Shown: positions 1 through 11,626 of the stretch, piece by piece
How the letters are laid out: the number at the start of each line of letters is the position of its first letter
Position numbering within the stretch: position 1 is the first letter of the stretch
NCBI GenBank assembly: GCA_947568835.1
Contig: OX387606.1
Location: 23,181,225 to 23,245,224, forward strand
Direction: 5' to 3'
DNA from: Protonemura montana
Lineage: Eukaryota; Arthropoda; Insecta; Plecoptera; Nemouridae
DNA: 64,000 nt
Made by a program: the position numbers and the translations under genes
Notes under the pieces: generated by a model
Database searches by the model: none
What the model was told of the DNA's origin: nothing
The model's input: the letters and a program-made list of their open reading frames with translations, nothing else

Positions 1-3000
1 CGTATTCTTTTTATTTGAAATTTTTTGGCAAAATGTTGTGCATTTTTGCTGTTGCTAGGATAAACAAATCTAAGCATCTGCTTGGCAACCGTGAATTAGG
101 CTTCCAAAGAGATCACGTGACTACGGCACGGCCTTCTGTATTGTCTCTATGGAGTGCAGTTTGAACTTAAGATGTAATTATTTTATTTGTAGCACGCACA
201 ACTATCGCTACGCTCAGCCACAACGCAACAAATATTTCAGATGGCGATGCCCTGGTGTAGAATTACAACGCTCCCAAGCTTAATGACGTTACTGCCAACG
301 TAGCGCACAGAAACGCGAGCTGCAGTGCTGCCAACTAGTGCTGATTAGCGTCGTCCAGCTGGCCGACTGTCGGGGGATCTCATTCAAAGGTAGGTCCAAT
401 TTTGGGTGGCTCTGTCGAGAACTTGGCCTGAATTGAAAAAAAAAAAATTTACCATGCATCAAAAATCGGTTAGGTTTTTGCGGCCTAAAAATTGTTTGAT
501 TGATAGTTAAGAAGTGTTTGGTTGAATTGAAATCCTGGCAGTGTCTTAATTCCCTCAACAATTAACGGGACGGCAGACAAATCTCACCGACTAGTTTCGT
601 TAACTGGAGCAAAAAAAAAAATGCTTGAATTCCTAGCAATAAATCCAGGAGGTTAGTACGAGCTACCAGAGCACGCAGGGCTCGGAGCACATCGTCGGGA
701 AATGATGCCGTTGACTCGGATAAAAACCTCACCGTCCCCACGGCGTCGTTGAACTCGCCAGACCGACGCATGCGCACGCCGAGGTTGCCGCCGTTTAGCA
801 TAATATTCATTATAACGACGCTGTCTGCCTCGACGGCCTGTCTATGACGCGACGTCGACGCCGATCTTCGAGGCTACGAGAGCACCAGGTGTCTGCTCTC
901 GGCCAGCGAGGAGTATCGACCGTGCCGATGAAGAATTAATGAAACCCTTTGTCGGCAGTCGGCAGGATGCCCGGAGGTTTGATCGGGAGGCGAGATGATG
1001 AAACGCCTCCCAGTCAGGTCAGAGGCGCACGGCGATTAGGTTTGGTACGACGTGAAGGTCCAGCAAAAGAAATCCCTCTTTGGATTTCGAATGCGTTCTT
1101 CATGCATAGAGTACGCGGAGTGTTGTGTCTTTGACGGCCGCTCGTATGAAGCGTGGACCCGCTGTGATGTATGCAATTAAGTTTAAAGAGAGGCCCGATG
1201 ACACGTGCCAAGATTCTGAAGTAGCACTTGTCATCTAGGCCTCGGTAGCAAAGCAGAGAAAGAGGTAAACATGTAAAAGACGCCGAGCATGAAGCAAGTA
1301 AAAGTGAGTAACTCGATACTGTGTTTTGTGTGAACATTCCAAAGAAACAGCTAGCAATGGCGCTTACTGAATACCAAGAAACAAGCTTTCACAGACAGAA
1401 AATAGCCAATATCATGCCCTCCCACCCCCCCTCCCCCCACCCAACGAGAAGTCGCATCATCGTTACCAACGTAATCGGCGTAAAAAGTAACGGTATTATT
1501 TTCCGAAAAATCTTGCCGCAAAAGTCTAATTTGAAAGCAGTAAGAATTGAAACGCTCAGATGTAGAACGTGCTCGGCGAAATCTGCCCCCCCCCCGCGCT
1601 TTACGACCGAGTCGCCGCGCGCGGGATAAATATTTTTTCATCAGCCTGCGAGCCACAGCTATTTTCAAGATGTTATGGCCCATTTTTTTGAAAAGAATGC
1701 GACGAACGGAGACCACAATGGCGCTCCGTTCTGGCGCAGAAGAATACCAACTTGAGATATCCAAGTATAACAGTTTTGATTGCTATCCGCGTCGTTTGCA
1801 AACAAAAAATAAAACAGTCGAGTCGGACGAAGAAAACAAGAAATCGGCGTGTTCGACTGCGCCAATGTATATGTGGGTGTGTGTTATGGTGAACCACGTT
1901 CTGTTGTCTCAAGCTGGCACCGACAATATCGGCCTGGCTACGTGTCGGTACGTAGCCAACGAAAAGGTGAAATCTATGCCGCTACTTGGGCGCCAAGTGC
2001 GCTGCTCCCGGGAATATTGTGTGCTAAGACCGGGGACCGTTGCGCGATTTCATTAAAACAGGTCGGCGGTGCGGTGTCGTGATTTCGGGTCTGGAAATGA
2101 GGGCGTGTTATTAGGAAACATGATGTCGTCCCGCGATGGGCGGCAGAGGCCGTCGTGAGATCGCAAGATGTTGTCAAGTGCCAAGAAAACGCAAGGAAAG
2201 CGATCGAACGAGACGGTTTTCCGGGCAAAATGGCCGTCAACCGGCTTGACTGTCTAGTACACACTTCAATTAACTGCTGGCAACACGTTTCGAACTCGTG
2301 ACGAAGAGGCGCGAACTCTCTTCGTTAAACCAGTTAATCATTCATAATTATAAATACACATCTGTTCTTCTGTTCAAAGGGGAATGCCTATCAAATTTTC
2401 TATTTCGTCAGGTCTAAATTCTATTGCACGATGTAATTTCAAAGGAAATCAAACTTTTTGGTAAATTCGTTTTTCCTTTTCAATTTGCCCTTTGTCGTGA
2501 GGGTCTTTTGTGATCTATACATGCTCTGCAATATACTCCTTCTCCGTCTTTTGCACAGCCTTTCCTCGTCCATCTTTATCCACCGGATCGAATATTACAA
2601 GATGAGACACAATATTTTCAATTCATTTCGAGTACAAAAGGAGGGAGATATACTTCAAAGCTAAAGGGCCATGCAAAGCACCGCCGAGTGATATTGCTGG
2701 GAACGGCGTCCCAGTTTGAAATACTCCTTACGGCTTGTAATAACTTACAATAAGACCGAACTATTGTCGTACGTGCTTCAAAAGGGAGGGGAATTTGTCG
2801 CGTCTTTCCTTCAGGACTCCGAGTACCTTTGGTAACTACCACGAACACTTATTGTGCCAGCTGATATTCCAACTTGATAAAACTTGTTACGTGCAGAGCA
2901 GAGAATCAGAAAAGTAACTCCGAACCAGGTTATGCCATAGTTAGGAAGAAACTTTGGCATTATGCAAAGTGAATTCCCTTGACGCGTCGCGAACAAACGC

Positions 3001-3443
3001 CATTATTCCACTTATTAAATTTCACGCACCCGAATCGAAAATGTACTCACATTGTGACAAATCATTTGCAGAAGATGTTTGCAAAGTTCGCGTTGCGTTA
3101 TGACAGCGCGGGATTTCTTGCGACGCCGCTGCTTTGGCGTCAGTCTTGGCATCGGTCCACATTGACTGGCTCTCTGCAGCGGTGAATCGTCGGAGAAACA
3201 CTTAGTACACTTCCAATATATTTGCCAAAAAAGATCTTCGAAAAGAGCCTCAAATTAGGTCTTGCCAATCAAGAAAAGTAATTAGGTCTTACAAGACCAA
3301 GTAATTAAATTTTGTATTCTAAAGAGATAAACCTCGGAGTAAGACATTGTTACTTTGCAGACATTTTTGTTAAACTCACCATTAGATCAGAGATATTGAT
3401 GTCTTAAGATTTGAAATAAGTATTTATAAATCATAGATTATTA

Positions 3444-3799
3444 GCACTACAGTTGATGTCCAGTGGCGGAATCTTTTAAAATGTACGCACTACAGTTGGT
3501 GTCCAGTGGCGGATCTTTTAAAATGTACGCACTACAGTTGGTGTCCAGTGGCGGAATCTTTTAAAATGTACGCACTACAGTTGATGTCCAGTGGCGGGAT
3601 CTTTTAAAATGTACGCACTACAGTTGGTGTCCAGTGGCGGAATCTTTTCAAATGTACGCACTACAGTTGGTGTCCAGTGGCGGATCTTTTAAAATGTACG
3701 CACTACAGTTGATGTCCAGTGGCGGATCTTTTAAAATGTACGCACTACAGTTGCTGTCCAGTGGCGGGATCTTTTAAAATGTACGCATTACAGTTGGTG
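3444..3799 (+). repeat. 42/43-bp tandem array, about 8.3 copies
   Basis: Units start GCACTACAGTT at 3444, 3487, 3529, 3572, 3615, 3658, 3700, 3742 and 3785. Each contains GTCCAGTGGCGG and ends CTTTTAAAATGTAC. Unit length alternates between 42 and 43 bp because of one A or G next to GGCGG. Main variants are GTTGATGTCC and GTTGGTGTCC. The last unit is broken after about 15 bases. No coding sense is apparent. Confidence 0.95.
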
Positions 3800-4974
3800 C
3801 GCGATTAAAAAATATATTTCCAATGCGACTGATGCCCAAAAATAAGATCCCTAAGAATACCCATGAGGAGGCAGTGAAAGAAATGTAGCTTCCTCGTCCC
3901 TGATTGGCCATCGATCGCGACCGCTGCAGATGATTCAACGCGCGATTGGCCCGCCGTGCGCTTTGGTTCAAACCGTCCCGATTCGAGGTTCACCTTGGCA
4001 CTCGGCGCCCTGCGTTGCGTGCGATCGATCCCGTCATGCGCACTGCACCCCGCGCTTACCTGGCCCCAGCGAGGTCGCGGGTTCGAGCCCAGGGGCAGCC
4101 TGTCCCTCGTCCCCCGTCGATGGGTGCCGATAATTAGCCCACGGCTTTGTCGCTTCTTAATAATCGTTACATGAGTTTGTTCGCTCAAGCTAATTGGGGA
4201 AAATCGCTGCGATGATTAGCAAGCCTGGGAAAATAAACAGCCGCTTCGGGTGTGAACGTGACCTTGGCATCCTTGCAAACGCATTTCATTAATTTTCTAT
4301 AAAATAAGTTCAATCCCCTTAAAGGTCAGGGATTTGAAAAGTAATTTGTGTATTTGATGAGCCTGTCAGACCCCTTTTAGATGGTACCAGTCACTTTAAT
4401 TTCAATGAAACTGTACTGCATCGACATCCGTTCAAGCTTGGGTAACTGCAACTTAACGATTGATTTACGTTTCTGAAGAGGGCAAAGCAGTGTTTATAAT
4501 TATAAAATGTTCAAGCACTTTATCGAATTCTTAATTAATGTGTCTTCCGTTCGAGACGTGCAAAGGTAGCGCCCATGCAGGACTATTGCACCCCCCTCGT
4601 GTGATTCAGGCAGCAAGTCCCGGTCACTGAATCACTCCAGGCTTGCACGGAGTTCTGCGTTGCATCCAAGGAGCGGTATCTAAAACGGCCGCTGCCACAA
4701 ATGACATAGGTGCACTTAACATGTGAAAGGAAAGTAACTTTCCGGCCGTGACAGCAGCGGCCGGCGCGAGGTCAGCGAAAATAAAGACATAAGTCAGCTA
4801 AGCCGTGGTTTTCTGAGGACGCCGTTGTATCCGATTCCTATTTATAGGTTAGGCAGCTCCGGCAAGACGGGCTCAAAACCACCGACCGGCGTCTCAAGGT
4901 GTTACTCGTAATCTCTTCGTTGGTCGGGAGGTATTACACGTATTTTGCAGGGAGCGAGAGACCGAGTAGAGGGT

Positions 4975-4991
4975 GGGGGGGGGGGGGGGGG
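4975..4991 (+). repeat. Homopolymer run, 17 G
   Basis: Preceded by GAGGGT and followed by AGGCG. One of many G or C runs of 17 nt or more in the window. Confidence 0.9.
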
Positions 4992-6156
4992 AGGCGTTCA
5001 GGGATACGTGTCGTATCATCGCTAGCAGCGAATATTCCGGCGAGCGAATATCGCACTCGAAGCACGCAGACAGACGGGACGGTGGCGTCGAAGAAACGTC
5101 ACTTTTTTTAGATGGATCGACGGGAGTTGGCTGGGAGCACGCCGTTGGTTGGGTCAATATACAAGGATCGGTGACGTGCGAGCATAGCTTGCCGTGATCG
5201 GGGAGTTGAGAACGATGAACAAGTCTGCTCGCGGTGCGAGCGAGGCACAAAAAAATAAAGAAAAACACTCTTTTAAGCGAAATTACAAGAGGACGACCGC
5301 TGTAGGACCTCGGTGTCTCACGCTAACGAATAATCGATCTTCGGGGATGAAGCAATTTGTTGGCAAGTGCAAACACGTAGTCTGCCCACACTTTTGTCTT
5401 GTTCTGACAGCTTTTAGTGGGGACTTAATGAAGACGCACGCCTTGCGGTGTAAAGTGCAAGCATTGCAGCACCGGGCGCTGTTTCGGGTGCTAGCGAGAC
5501 ACTTACCAACTCTTCCTTCACGTGCAGTCAAATTATTGTTTGACCTTTCAATTGAAAAGTAAATTTTAAATTCAACTTTTTTTTTGTGCGAAAATATACG
5601 CGTTTTGCGAAAATACAAGTTGGTTTATTTATGAGTATATGTATTAGCACGAGTATTATTTTACAAACTTGCCAGTGAGCCACCGACGTTTGTAAATGAT
5701 GTAACGCAAATTTTAATATCAATACGATAAGTTTTGGTGCTCGTTTATTCTTGTTGGACGTGTCAGTTTCAGTGGAGAAGGCACAAAAAGGTATATCGGT
5801 GGAATTACACTTTGTGGAATTAGTAACGAGATGTAGTTTGCAAATTCACTGAATGATCTCAACGAAAATGGCGTTCCTGGAATAGTGCTGGCGTCGCTTG
5901 CACGTAAATCCGGGTGTGAGGACAATCGCTGCCGTGGACCGAGTGAACCGGGACCCGACACCGACGACGCCGAGTCGCGCGCTTTTAATGCCAATTAAAA
6001 GCGTTTAATAACCCTGGCACGTGCCGTTTAAATGCACCGGGTTTTGACTGCCAAATGCATGTCGGGCATACAGATGCACCGCACGTGGGCGATGATTCAC
6101 AATTGGCACGCGTCGACGAACATGTCGCACGACAGATGACGTGGGGTGAAGGGGGT

Positions 6157-6362
6157 GGGGGGGGGGGGGGGGGAGACAAGATCGATGGCCATGGATTCTT
6201 TTGGCGGCCCCAAAATGCGTGCGGGTCTCACGCACGGCCACACGATGGCAGGTCGCTGTCAACCTCCGCGCGGGCTGCCGAAGCGCACGGGGTTTTAATC
6301 TCGAAGCCCGGGTTTTCGGCTTTTTGTTCCACATGTCGACAATCGCCCCCCCCCCCCCCCCC
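6157..6362. repeat. Opposed 17-G and 17-C runs about 170 bp apart
   Basis: A G run at 6157-6173 follows GGGGTGAAGGGGGT, and a C run lies at 6346-6362. Inverted relative to each other, they could pair as a long G:C stem. They also make chance Gly- or Pro-rich open frames in this region. Confidence 0.88.
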
Positions 6363-7096
6363 ACCATCACCCGCCACCACCATGGTGATGCAGACCGTGC
6401 CAAACATCATTGTCGCGTTTCATTTGGCGACGATTTTTGTTTTCGCGTTGCAGCAGGCTTGATTAAAAGTCAGGGAATTTGCGCGAATGACGCGCGAATG
6501 ATTTCAATGGGAATTAGGGGCACGAGGGGAGGGGAGGGGATAACATGCCGACGCCCGCGGCGACGAAAGAGAGCCGACATGTTCCCGGATAGGTGGGCGA
6601 CGGGACTTTTTCAAATCGAGTATAATCCCGCATCAACGCACGCTGCGCGAGTAATTACGTTAATAAAGTCTTGGACGAGGGTAGCCGATGTGTGGCAGGT
6701 ACGCGGTAGCAAGCACGTGTTACCTGGGTCATGTCGCAGGTTGAAATGTAGAGGTCATTGCGTTGACTGCCGGTGCGGGGGGATGCAGTACAATGTCATA
6801 ATGGAGGGCGAAGCAATGCGGCAGCAATTAATCAGGATCCGAAAAAAAAACCCATCCCAATAATCCTGGTAACATCCTGGTGGTGTGTTGGGGCCGACCT
6901 CTTGGTTACCGTCTCAAATTAATGCTTGCCGTCGGTGGAAAAGAAAGAAGCCGCAATACTGCAACGACTATTGAGTTGGTTTCAATAGATTCGAAAAAGC
7001 TGTGGCTCAGTTAATTAAAGTCACGCCAACAAAAATTAAACTCGAAGTCATATTATTCGGGCCTCTTGTACCTTACAGGGATCTCAATTCCTTCAC

Positions 7097-8056
7097 CGGA
7101 CGGTTTGGCGTGTTGGAAACACCGGTTCTCGTGAGATCACCGAAACTAAGCAACAGTACACTGAGTCAGGTCTTGGTTGGGTGAACACATGACCAGTTCT
7201 GTTCGGGAGAGAGGTTGGAGGGATGAAAGTTAAGCAACACTACGCTGGGTCAGGTATTGGATGGGTGACCATCATACACATGACCAGTTCTGTTCGGGAG
7301 AGAGGTTGGAGGGATGAAAGTTAAGCAACACTGCGCTGAGTCATGTATTGGATGGATGACCATCATACACATGACCAGTTCTGTTCGGGAGAGAGGTTGG
7401 AGGGATAATAGTTAAGCAACACTGCGCTGAGTCAGGTATTGGATGGATGACCATCATATACATTACCAGTTCTGTTCGGGAGAGAGGTTGGAGGGATGAT
7501 AGTTAAGCAACACTGCGCTGAGTCAGGTATTGGATGGATGACCATCATACACATGACCAGTTCTGTTCGGGAGAGAGGTTGGAGGGATAATAGTTAAGCA
7601 ACACTGCGCTGAGTCAGGTATTGGATGGATGACCATCATATACATTACCAGTTCTGTTCGGGAGAGAGGTTGGAGGGATGATAGTTAAGCAACACTGCGC
7701 TGAGTCAGGTATTGGATGGATGACCATCATACACATGACCAGTTCTGTTCGGGAGAGAGGTTGGAGGGATGAAAGTTAGTACAGCAACTTCGCTCTCCTT
7801 GCTTATCAACCGCTCGACAGCATGGATTTGTGGAGGAATCCTGTTGTTCTTGTTGTACCGTCATTCGGAAGGGCCGTTAAGCCGGTGCTCTTCGACAGGA
7901 GTAGGCTACGTGCCGGCACCGGGTTTCCCCTTCTCCCTTCACGGCTAGGTTAGGTTCATCATCATCATCATCCACTCATTCACCGACACCATTAGACCAG
8001 TGCCGCAGGCCAGATGTCAAAACAGTGCGTCGTTAAACACCACAAATCAATTAATC
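7097..8056 (+). mobile_element. 5S rRNA-headed SINE, copy 1 (with seven-fold amplified 91-bp module)
   Basis: The 5' part (about 7115-7185) resembles 5S rRNA: ACACCGGTTCTCGT, GATCACCGAAACTAAGCAAC, then TTGGTTGGGTGA. In genuine 5S genes these positions read GTTCTCGTCCGATCACCGAAG and GGATGGGTGACC. A 91-bp unit is then repeated (separate entry), followed by a body starting AGTTAGTACAGCAACTTCG, a CATCATCATCATC run, and the 3' end GTCAAAACAGTGCGTCG with a short AAATCAATTAAT tail. The copy carries no protein machinery and would be non-autonomous. The class (SINE3-like) follows from the 5S head; the family itself is not one I recognise. Confidence 0.82.
7211..7774 (+). repeat. 91-bp tandem repeat inside 5S-headed SINE copy 1
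   Basis: GAGGTTGGAGGG recurs at 7211, 7302, 7393, 7484, 7575, 7666 and 7757, exactly 91 bp apart. Each unit joins the 3' half of the 5S-like head (AAGTTAAGCAACACTGCGCTG ... GGATGGATGACC) to the first part of the SINE body (CCAGTTCTGTTCGGGAGAGA). Units 3 and 5 share GGATAATAG with CATATACATTACC. Units 4 and 6 share GGATGATAG with CATACACATGACC. So a 182-bp dimer was itself duplicated. Confidence 0.95.
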
Positions 8057-8440
8057 CTGGCCAGGAACCTTACCTCACGATCCTGAAAGAAGCACCGTGT
8101 CGTGGTCCCAGGCTTCTTGCCGATTTGTCGCGTTGACTCCTTGATGATTGCCAGTCTCCTCCATCGCGTCCCCTCGCCGCACGCCACTGCAGTCCTTGGA
8201 GCCACCGCCTGTCTTTGCCCCCGCGGATAATCTTCAAATCATTGCGTTCTTTACATCTGCATATTTACATGGGGTGACGTTTTCCAATTACAAAATGAAA
8301 TGCCTTTCGGAAATCGAAACTCTAACTTTTTTGTTTGCTTGGAAATTTTCGTTGAAAAATATTTCATATTATTTATGGATGAAAATAACGCGAATATTGA
8401 CAGACGGTATACACACCTATTTACACTCGCTTACGTAAGA

Positions 8441-8530
8441 TCACGCACGCTCACGCAAGCTCACGCACGTTCACGCACGTTCACGCACGCTCACGCAAGC
8501 TCACGCACGTTCACGCACGTTCACGCACGC
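8441..8530 (+). repeat. 10-bp minisatellite, 9 units
   Basis: Nine consecutive decamers of the form TCACGCACGC, TCACGCAAGC or TCACGCACGT. A four-unit block (CACGC, CAAGC, CACGT, CACGT endings) occurs twice, which shows a higher-order duplication. It lies next to AT-rich unique sequence. Confidence 0.93.
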
Positions 8531-8680
8531 GAACGAAACTATTTCTGCTTTTTTAAATCAATTTTCGATCGGCCCAAACTGTTGCACAATTTTTAATACA
8601 AAAAAATACTCGCTCATGAAAATTCTACCTCTGTTTAATTTATCTCCCACAGTCATACGCACTTGCGTGTGCGTATTTAT

Positions 8681-8709
8681 GTATATATATATATATATGT
8701 ATATATATT
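8681..8709 (+). repeat. (AT)n microsatellite
   Basis: A GTATATATATAT-type run of about 29 bp with one GT interruption. A plain dinucleotide repeat. Confidence 0.9.
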
Positions 8710-8906
8710 AGGTAGATATTCATGCCTAGATTTTTAGGATTTTTTAACACCGCACTTTTAATGGGACACGAGAAGCACCATAAAATGTTTAATTAGTTTT
8801 TCTTTTATATTTTACTCGCGCGTTCGTTCTCGTTATCATTCCTCTTTTTTTTTTTTTGAGTAAAAACTTTCAACCCTGCTCATCGCACGTACATCAAAAT
8901 CCCGCG

Positions 8907-8962
8907 TACACACACACACACACGCACACACGCACGCCTCAAGGTACGCACACACACGCACG
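8907..8962 (+). repeat. (CA)n / CACGCA microsatellite
   Basis: ACACACACAC run with CACGCACA interruptions, a short non-repeat gap near 8937-8946, and a second ACACACAC block. Confidence 0.85.
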
Positions 8963-9003
8963 ACAGCTTCTTCGCAAAGCCAATTACCACCTCTTGCCCG
9001 GCG

Positions 9004-9027
9004 GGGGCACAGAGAACTCTGTGCCCC
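9004..9027. repeat. Perfect 11-bp hairpin with AA centre
   Basis: GGGGCACAGAG, then AA, then CTCTGTGCCCC. Without poly-U after it and in a eukaryotic context it is not a bacterial terminator. Its function is unknown. Confidence 0.8.
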
Positions 9028-11457
9028 GGCGAATGCAATTAGCACTCATTTGCAGAACGTCCCGTTCGTTGCGTGCCACGCACTTGGCCGATGCGTTAAG
9101 TCCTCGCGAGCGCCAAGCACGCACACGCACACGCGAGGATGGAGAAGAGATGAGAGGTGCGATGATGCGACTGGCCGCCATGTTGCATTGCAGCAGGGTG
9201 TTCTCCTTAAACAAAAGTACATTTATTACTATAATGATTGCGTTCGACTGTTAATAGTGTTTGTCGGCGATAGGGCAGGTGGAGTTGCAAGCCTGGTCTT
9301 ACCAAAGGTGGACTACATTTCAACCTATTCTTGGCAGAATCTAAAACCCACCGGAAAAATAAAAGTTCATTCGCTATCTGTCAAAAGCAAAAGTCACTTA
9401 AATCTTGGAGAAATTCCACTATCTAAGCTAAAACAGTGACCGCAACATACATTGCGGTGGAGGTGCCACGATTTCTGTTCTGCGGGCTGCGTTCAGGGGC
9501 AAACTTAGATAGTTTCTATGTAAAATTCGTGTTTAGGCTGCCATGAACAGGTAAAAAAAAACAATATATAATATCCCACAGAGGAAATTCGTGAGTGTGA
9601 TGGTAACCCGTCCAATGCCAAGCCCAGAGTAGTGTTGCCTAACTCCGGCCGGCAGCAAGTCCAAAGCGTCTGGTACTCGGATAAAGCGGCAGAAAACGAG
9701 GCAATTCATTTAGCACCGCACACTGATGCGGTCCTAACAAAGCTGTTGCCATGGCAAACTTAGTTAATTTCTGCGCGCTGGCTGGATCTAGAAGTCATAA
9801 CGCCGAGGTCGCCCCCGGACGCAGACGACGACGCTATATTAAAATAGCCCGGCGTGGAAGCCCGCACATTAATTTCGAAAGAACATCTTTTCCCATTAAA
9901 AACACGCAGCCTAAAGAATTTTAAGACCCGAAACGGTGCCACTTTTTCGGGGTCACCCTTACCGAACACTTTTCAACGGTGGTCCGCGAATTGCAAATGC
10001 AACACAACCCTCGCATCTCATCACTTATGAAAGCTAGCAAAACAAATCGCAGCACCCAGCACCGCGCCAAATGGACCGAGATTAAAACATTCCTCCCAGA
10101 TTGGAAAGGAACCAAGCCATAAGTTACAAACATTAGAAATTATTCACGCCGCATTCGTCGGCGATGTACTGCGTTTAAGCCCCGCGAGTTGTGTTGAGTT
10201 ACGCGATATTAGTAAATATTGTATCTAGCAATATAATACACAGGCATTCTAGGATGTTGCCTCTGTGATACATCTTGGGCAAACAATCCTCGCAATCAGC
10301 CCGCGTGGTATCCCCAGGGGAGGCGACACACAAGCTAGCTCCTTGCCGTACCACTCGACAGGCGGCATTCGGCAAACGGTGGTCGGCAAGCAGCGGGGCG
10401 GGAGGAAGGCGATTCGCCGGCTGCCTGTTGCCGCAGCCATCCGGTTTCTGTTGTCGGCAAATTGGAATAAATACTCGAGAGTGCGTCGGCTACGCGAGGC
10501 AGATGCGTTTCGCTCGCACGCGATTTGCCCGCCAGGGTAGCAATTAGCGGGTCGAGCGCTAGCGACGGAAGACGCCGCGCGAAACTTTGCGCGCTATGTA
10601 AAAGGGCATCGCCAGGGTTCGGTTATTGCTGCCCGCGAAACTGGCGCGATAATGATGATATTCAAGGAGCGCGGCAGCGTCCCGAACCTCTATTCCCTTT
10701 ACGGTCGTAGCTAAACTGCATAATTAACTAGGACTCGAGGCCGAGGCGTTCAATTTTACTCACTTCTGACAAGTTGGACGAAATGTTTCGCCAACTATAG
10801 TACGCTCAACCCTCCGCGCGCAGCGCTAGTGTTTGCGATATGGAATTACTATTAGTACCATCTAAGTTCCCGGATCCTGTTGAGAAATAGACTGGTTTAC
10901 CACAATGAAGCTCTGCTTCTGTAATTAGGCCCACGCTGACGCCCCCCACCCCCACGACCACCCTCGGGCCCTCCGGCGAAGCAAGGCTATTCAAACACGG
11001 CGCCTGTCTCTCTTGCACCAGTGAGCATCATTCGTGCGACGCTCTCGCTCGCACTTTGACCTCTCCCTCACGCGTCTCGCTCTCTCGCTCCGCACGTTTG
11101 CGCACTCTTCGCGTCTCTCTCCTCGGCGCCTACGCGTTGACCTCTCTCTTCGGCCTGGGACGATTTCCGCGCGTCTGTTTCCGTCGCTCTCACTTCGCGA
11201 CATCAATCTTATCTCACTCTTACAACGAATACACGTTTCACCTAAAAAATCTACACAACAAAAAAACTCGCGGCGTGGGATTCTTTTGCGCCGTGTGTCG
11301 CTTTAAGGGGTGAAGGGGGGGGGGGAGAAAGTCGTTGTTTCTGACACTTGGCTATGTCGCGAGGGGGATGGTAGAGGATAGACTTGTGATCACTGGACTG
11401 GGGGGGAGGGTGTTACCGTGTTGAAGATATTCTGGGGTCATCTCAGCGCCAGCTTAC

Positions 11458-11626
11458 CATTGAGAACGTGCACGATGATGCCCTTGGCCTGCGCGTTGGA
11501 CGGGTTGCACTGGTAGCGGCCCGAGTCCGACGGCTTGGCGCTCTGGATGAGCAGGTAGCTCACGGTCGTGTCCCCCTTCTCGGTGATCACGCTCACGCCG
11601 CCACGCGGGGAGTCGTAGCTGATGAT
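11458..11626 (-). CDS. dpr9: dpr9-like exon D: second half of Ig domain 2
   Basis: 169 bp, phase 0 in and phase 1 out. The acceptor is CACCCTGTTGCAG before ATCATC; the donor is AATG/GTAAGC. It encodes IISYDSPRGGVSVITEKGD, then SYLLIQSAKPSDSG, YQC with the second Ig2 cysteine, NPSN and VHVLNG. The reading frame runs on into intron as KLALR and then a stop, so a further exon carrying the C-terminal tail and anchor is required. I found no convincing match to it in 1-11457 on this strand. Codon third positions are strongly G/C. Confidence 0.95.

Larger units (their letters stand above)
1..11457. other. Downstream flank or last dpr9 intron; no exon recognised
   Basis: No reading frame here has recognisable protein homology. 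The region holds a 42/43-bp tandem array (3444-3799), a 5S-headed SINE with an amplified 91-bp module (7097-8056), a 10-bp array (8441-8530), (AT)n and (CA)n runs, a perfect hairpin at 9004-9027, and G/C homopolymers at 4975, 6157 and 6346. The longer open frames (for example 6201-6863 plus) are low-complexity frames read through these tracts. A GGTTCGA-type B-box-like motif sits at 4079-4090 (GGGTTCGAGCCC) without a convincing A box. If the dpr9 anchor exon lay here it would be minus strand and start with the last two bases of a Gly codon. Confidence 0.6.

Noticed and set aside
4060-4135. tRNA gene or SINE head around GCGGGTTCGAGCCCAGG
   Set aside because: The B-box-like sequence is good, but no A box at correct spacing and no acceptor or anticodon stems could be found.
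6201-6863. 220-codon plus-strand open frame, the longest outside the repeats
   Set aside because: It runs through poly-C and (CCA)n sequence, has no recognisable domain, and its residue composition looks like translated GC-rich non-coding DNA.
7115-7185. A functional 5S rRNA gene
   Set aside because: Only the internal segment resembles 5S; the ends needed for the closing helix are missing and the segment is fused to a SINE body.
8441-8530. CRISPR-like array
   Set aside because: Short contiguous 10-bp units without unique spacers; it is a simple minisatellite.
8996-9030. Rho-independent terminator at the 9-kb hairpin
   Set aside because: There is no U run after the stem, and the context is eukaryotic.
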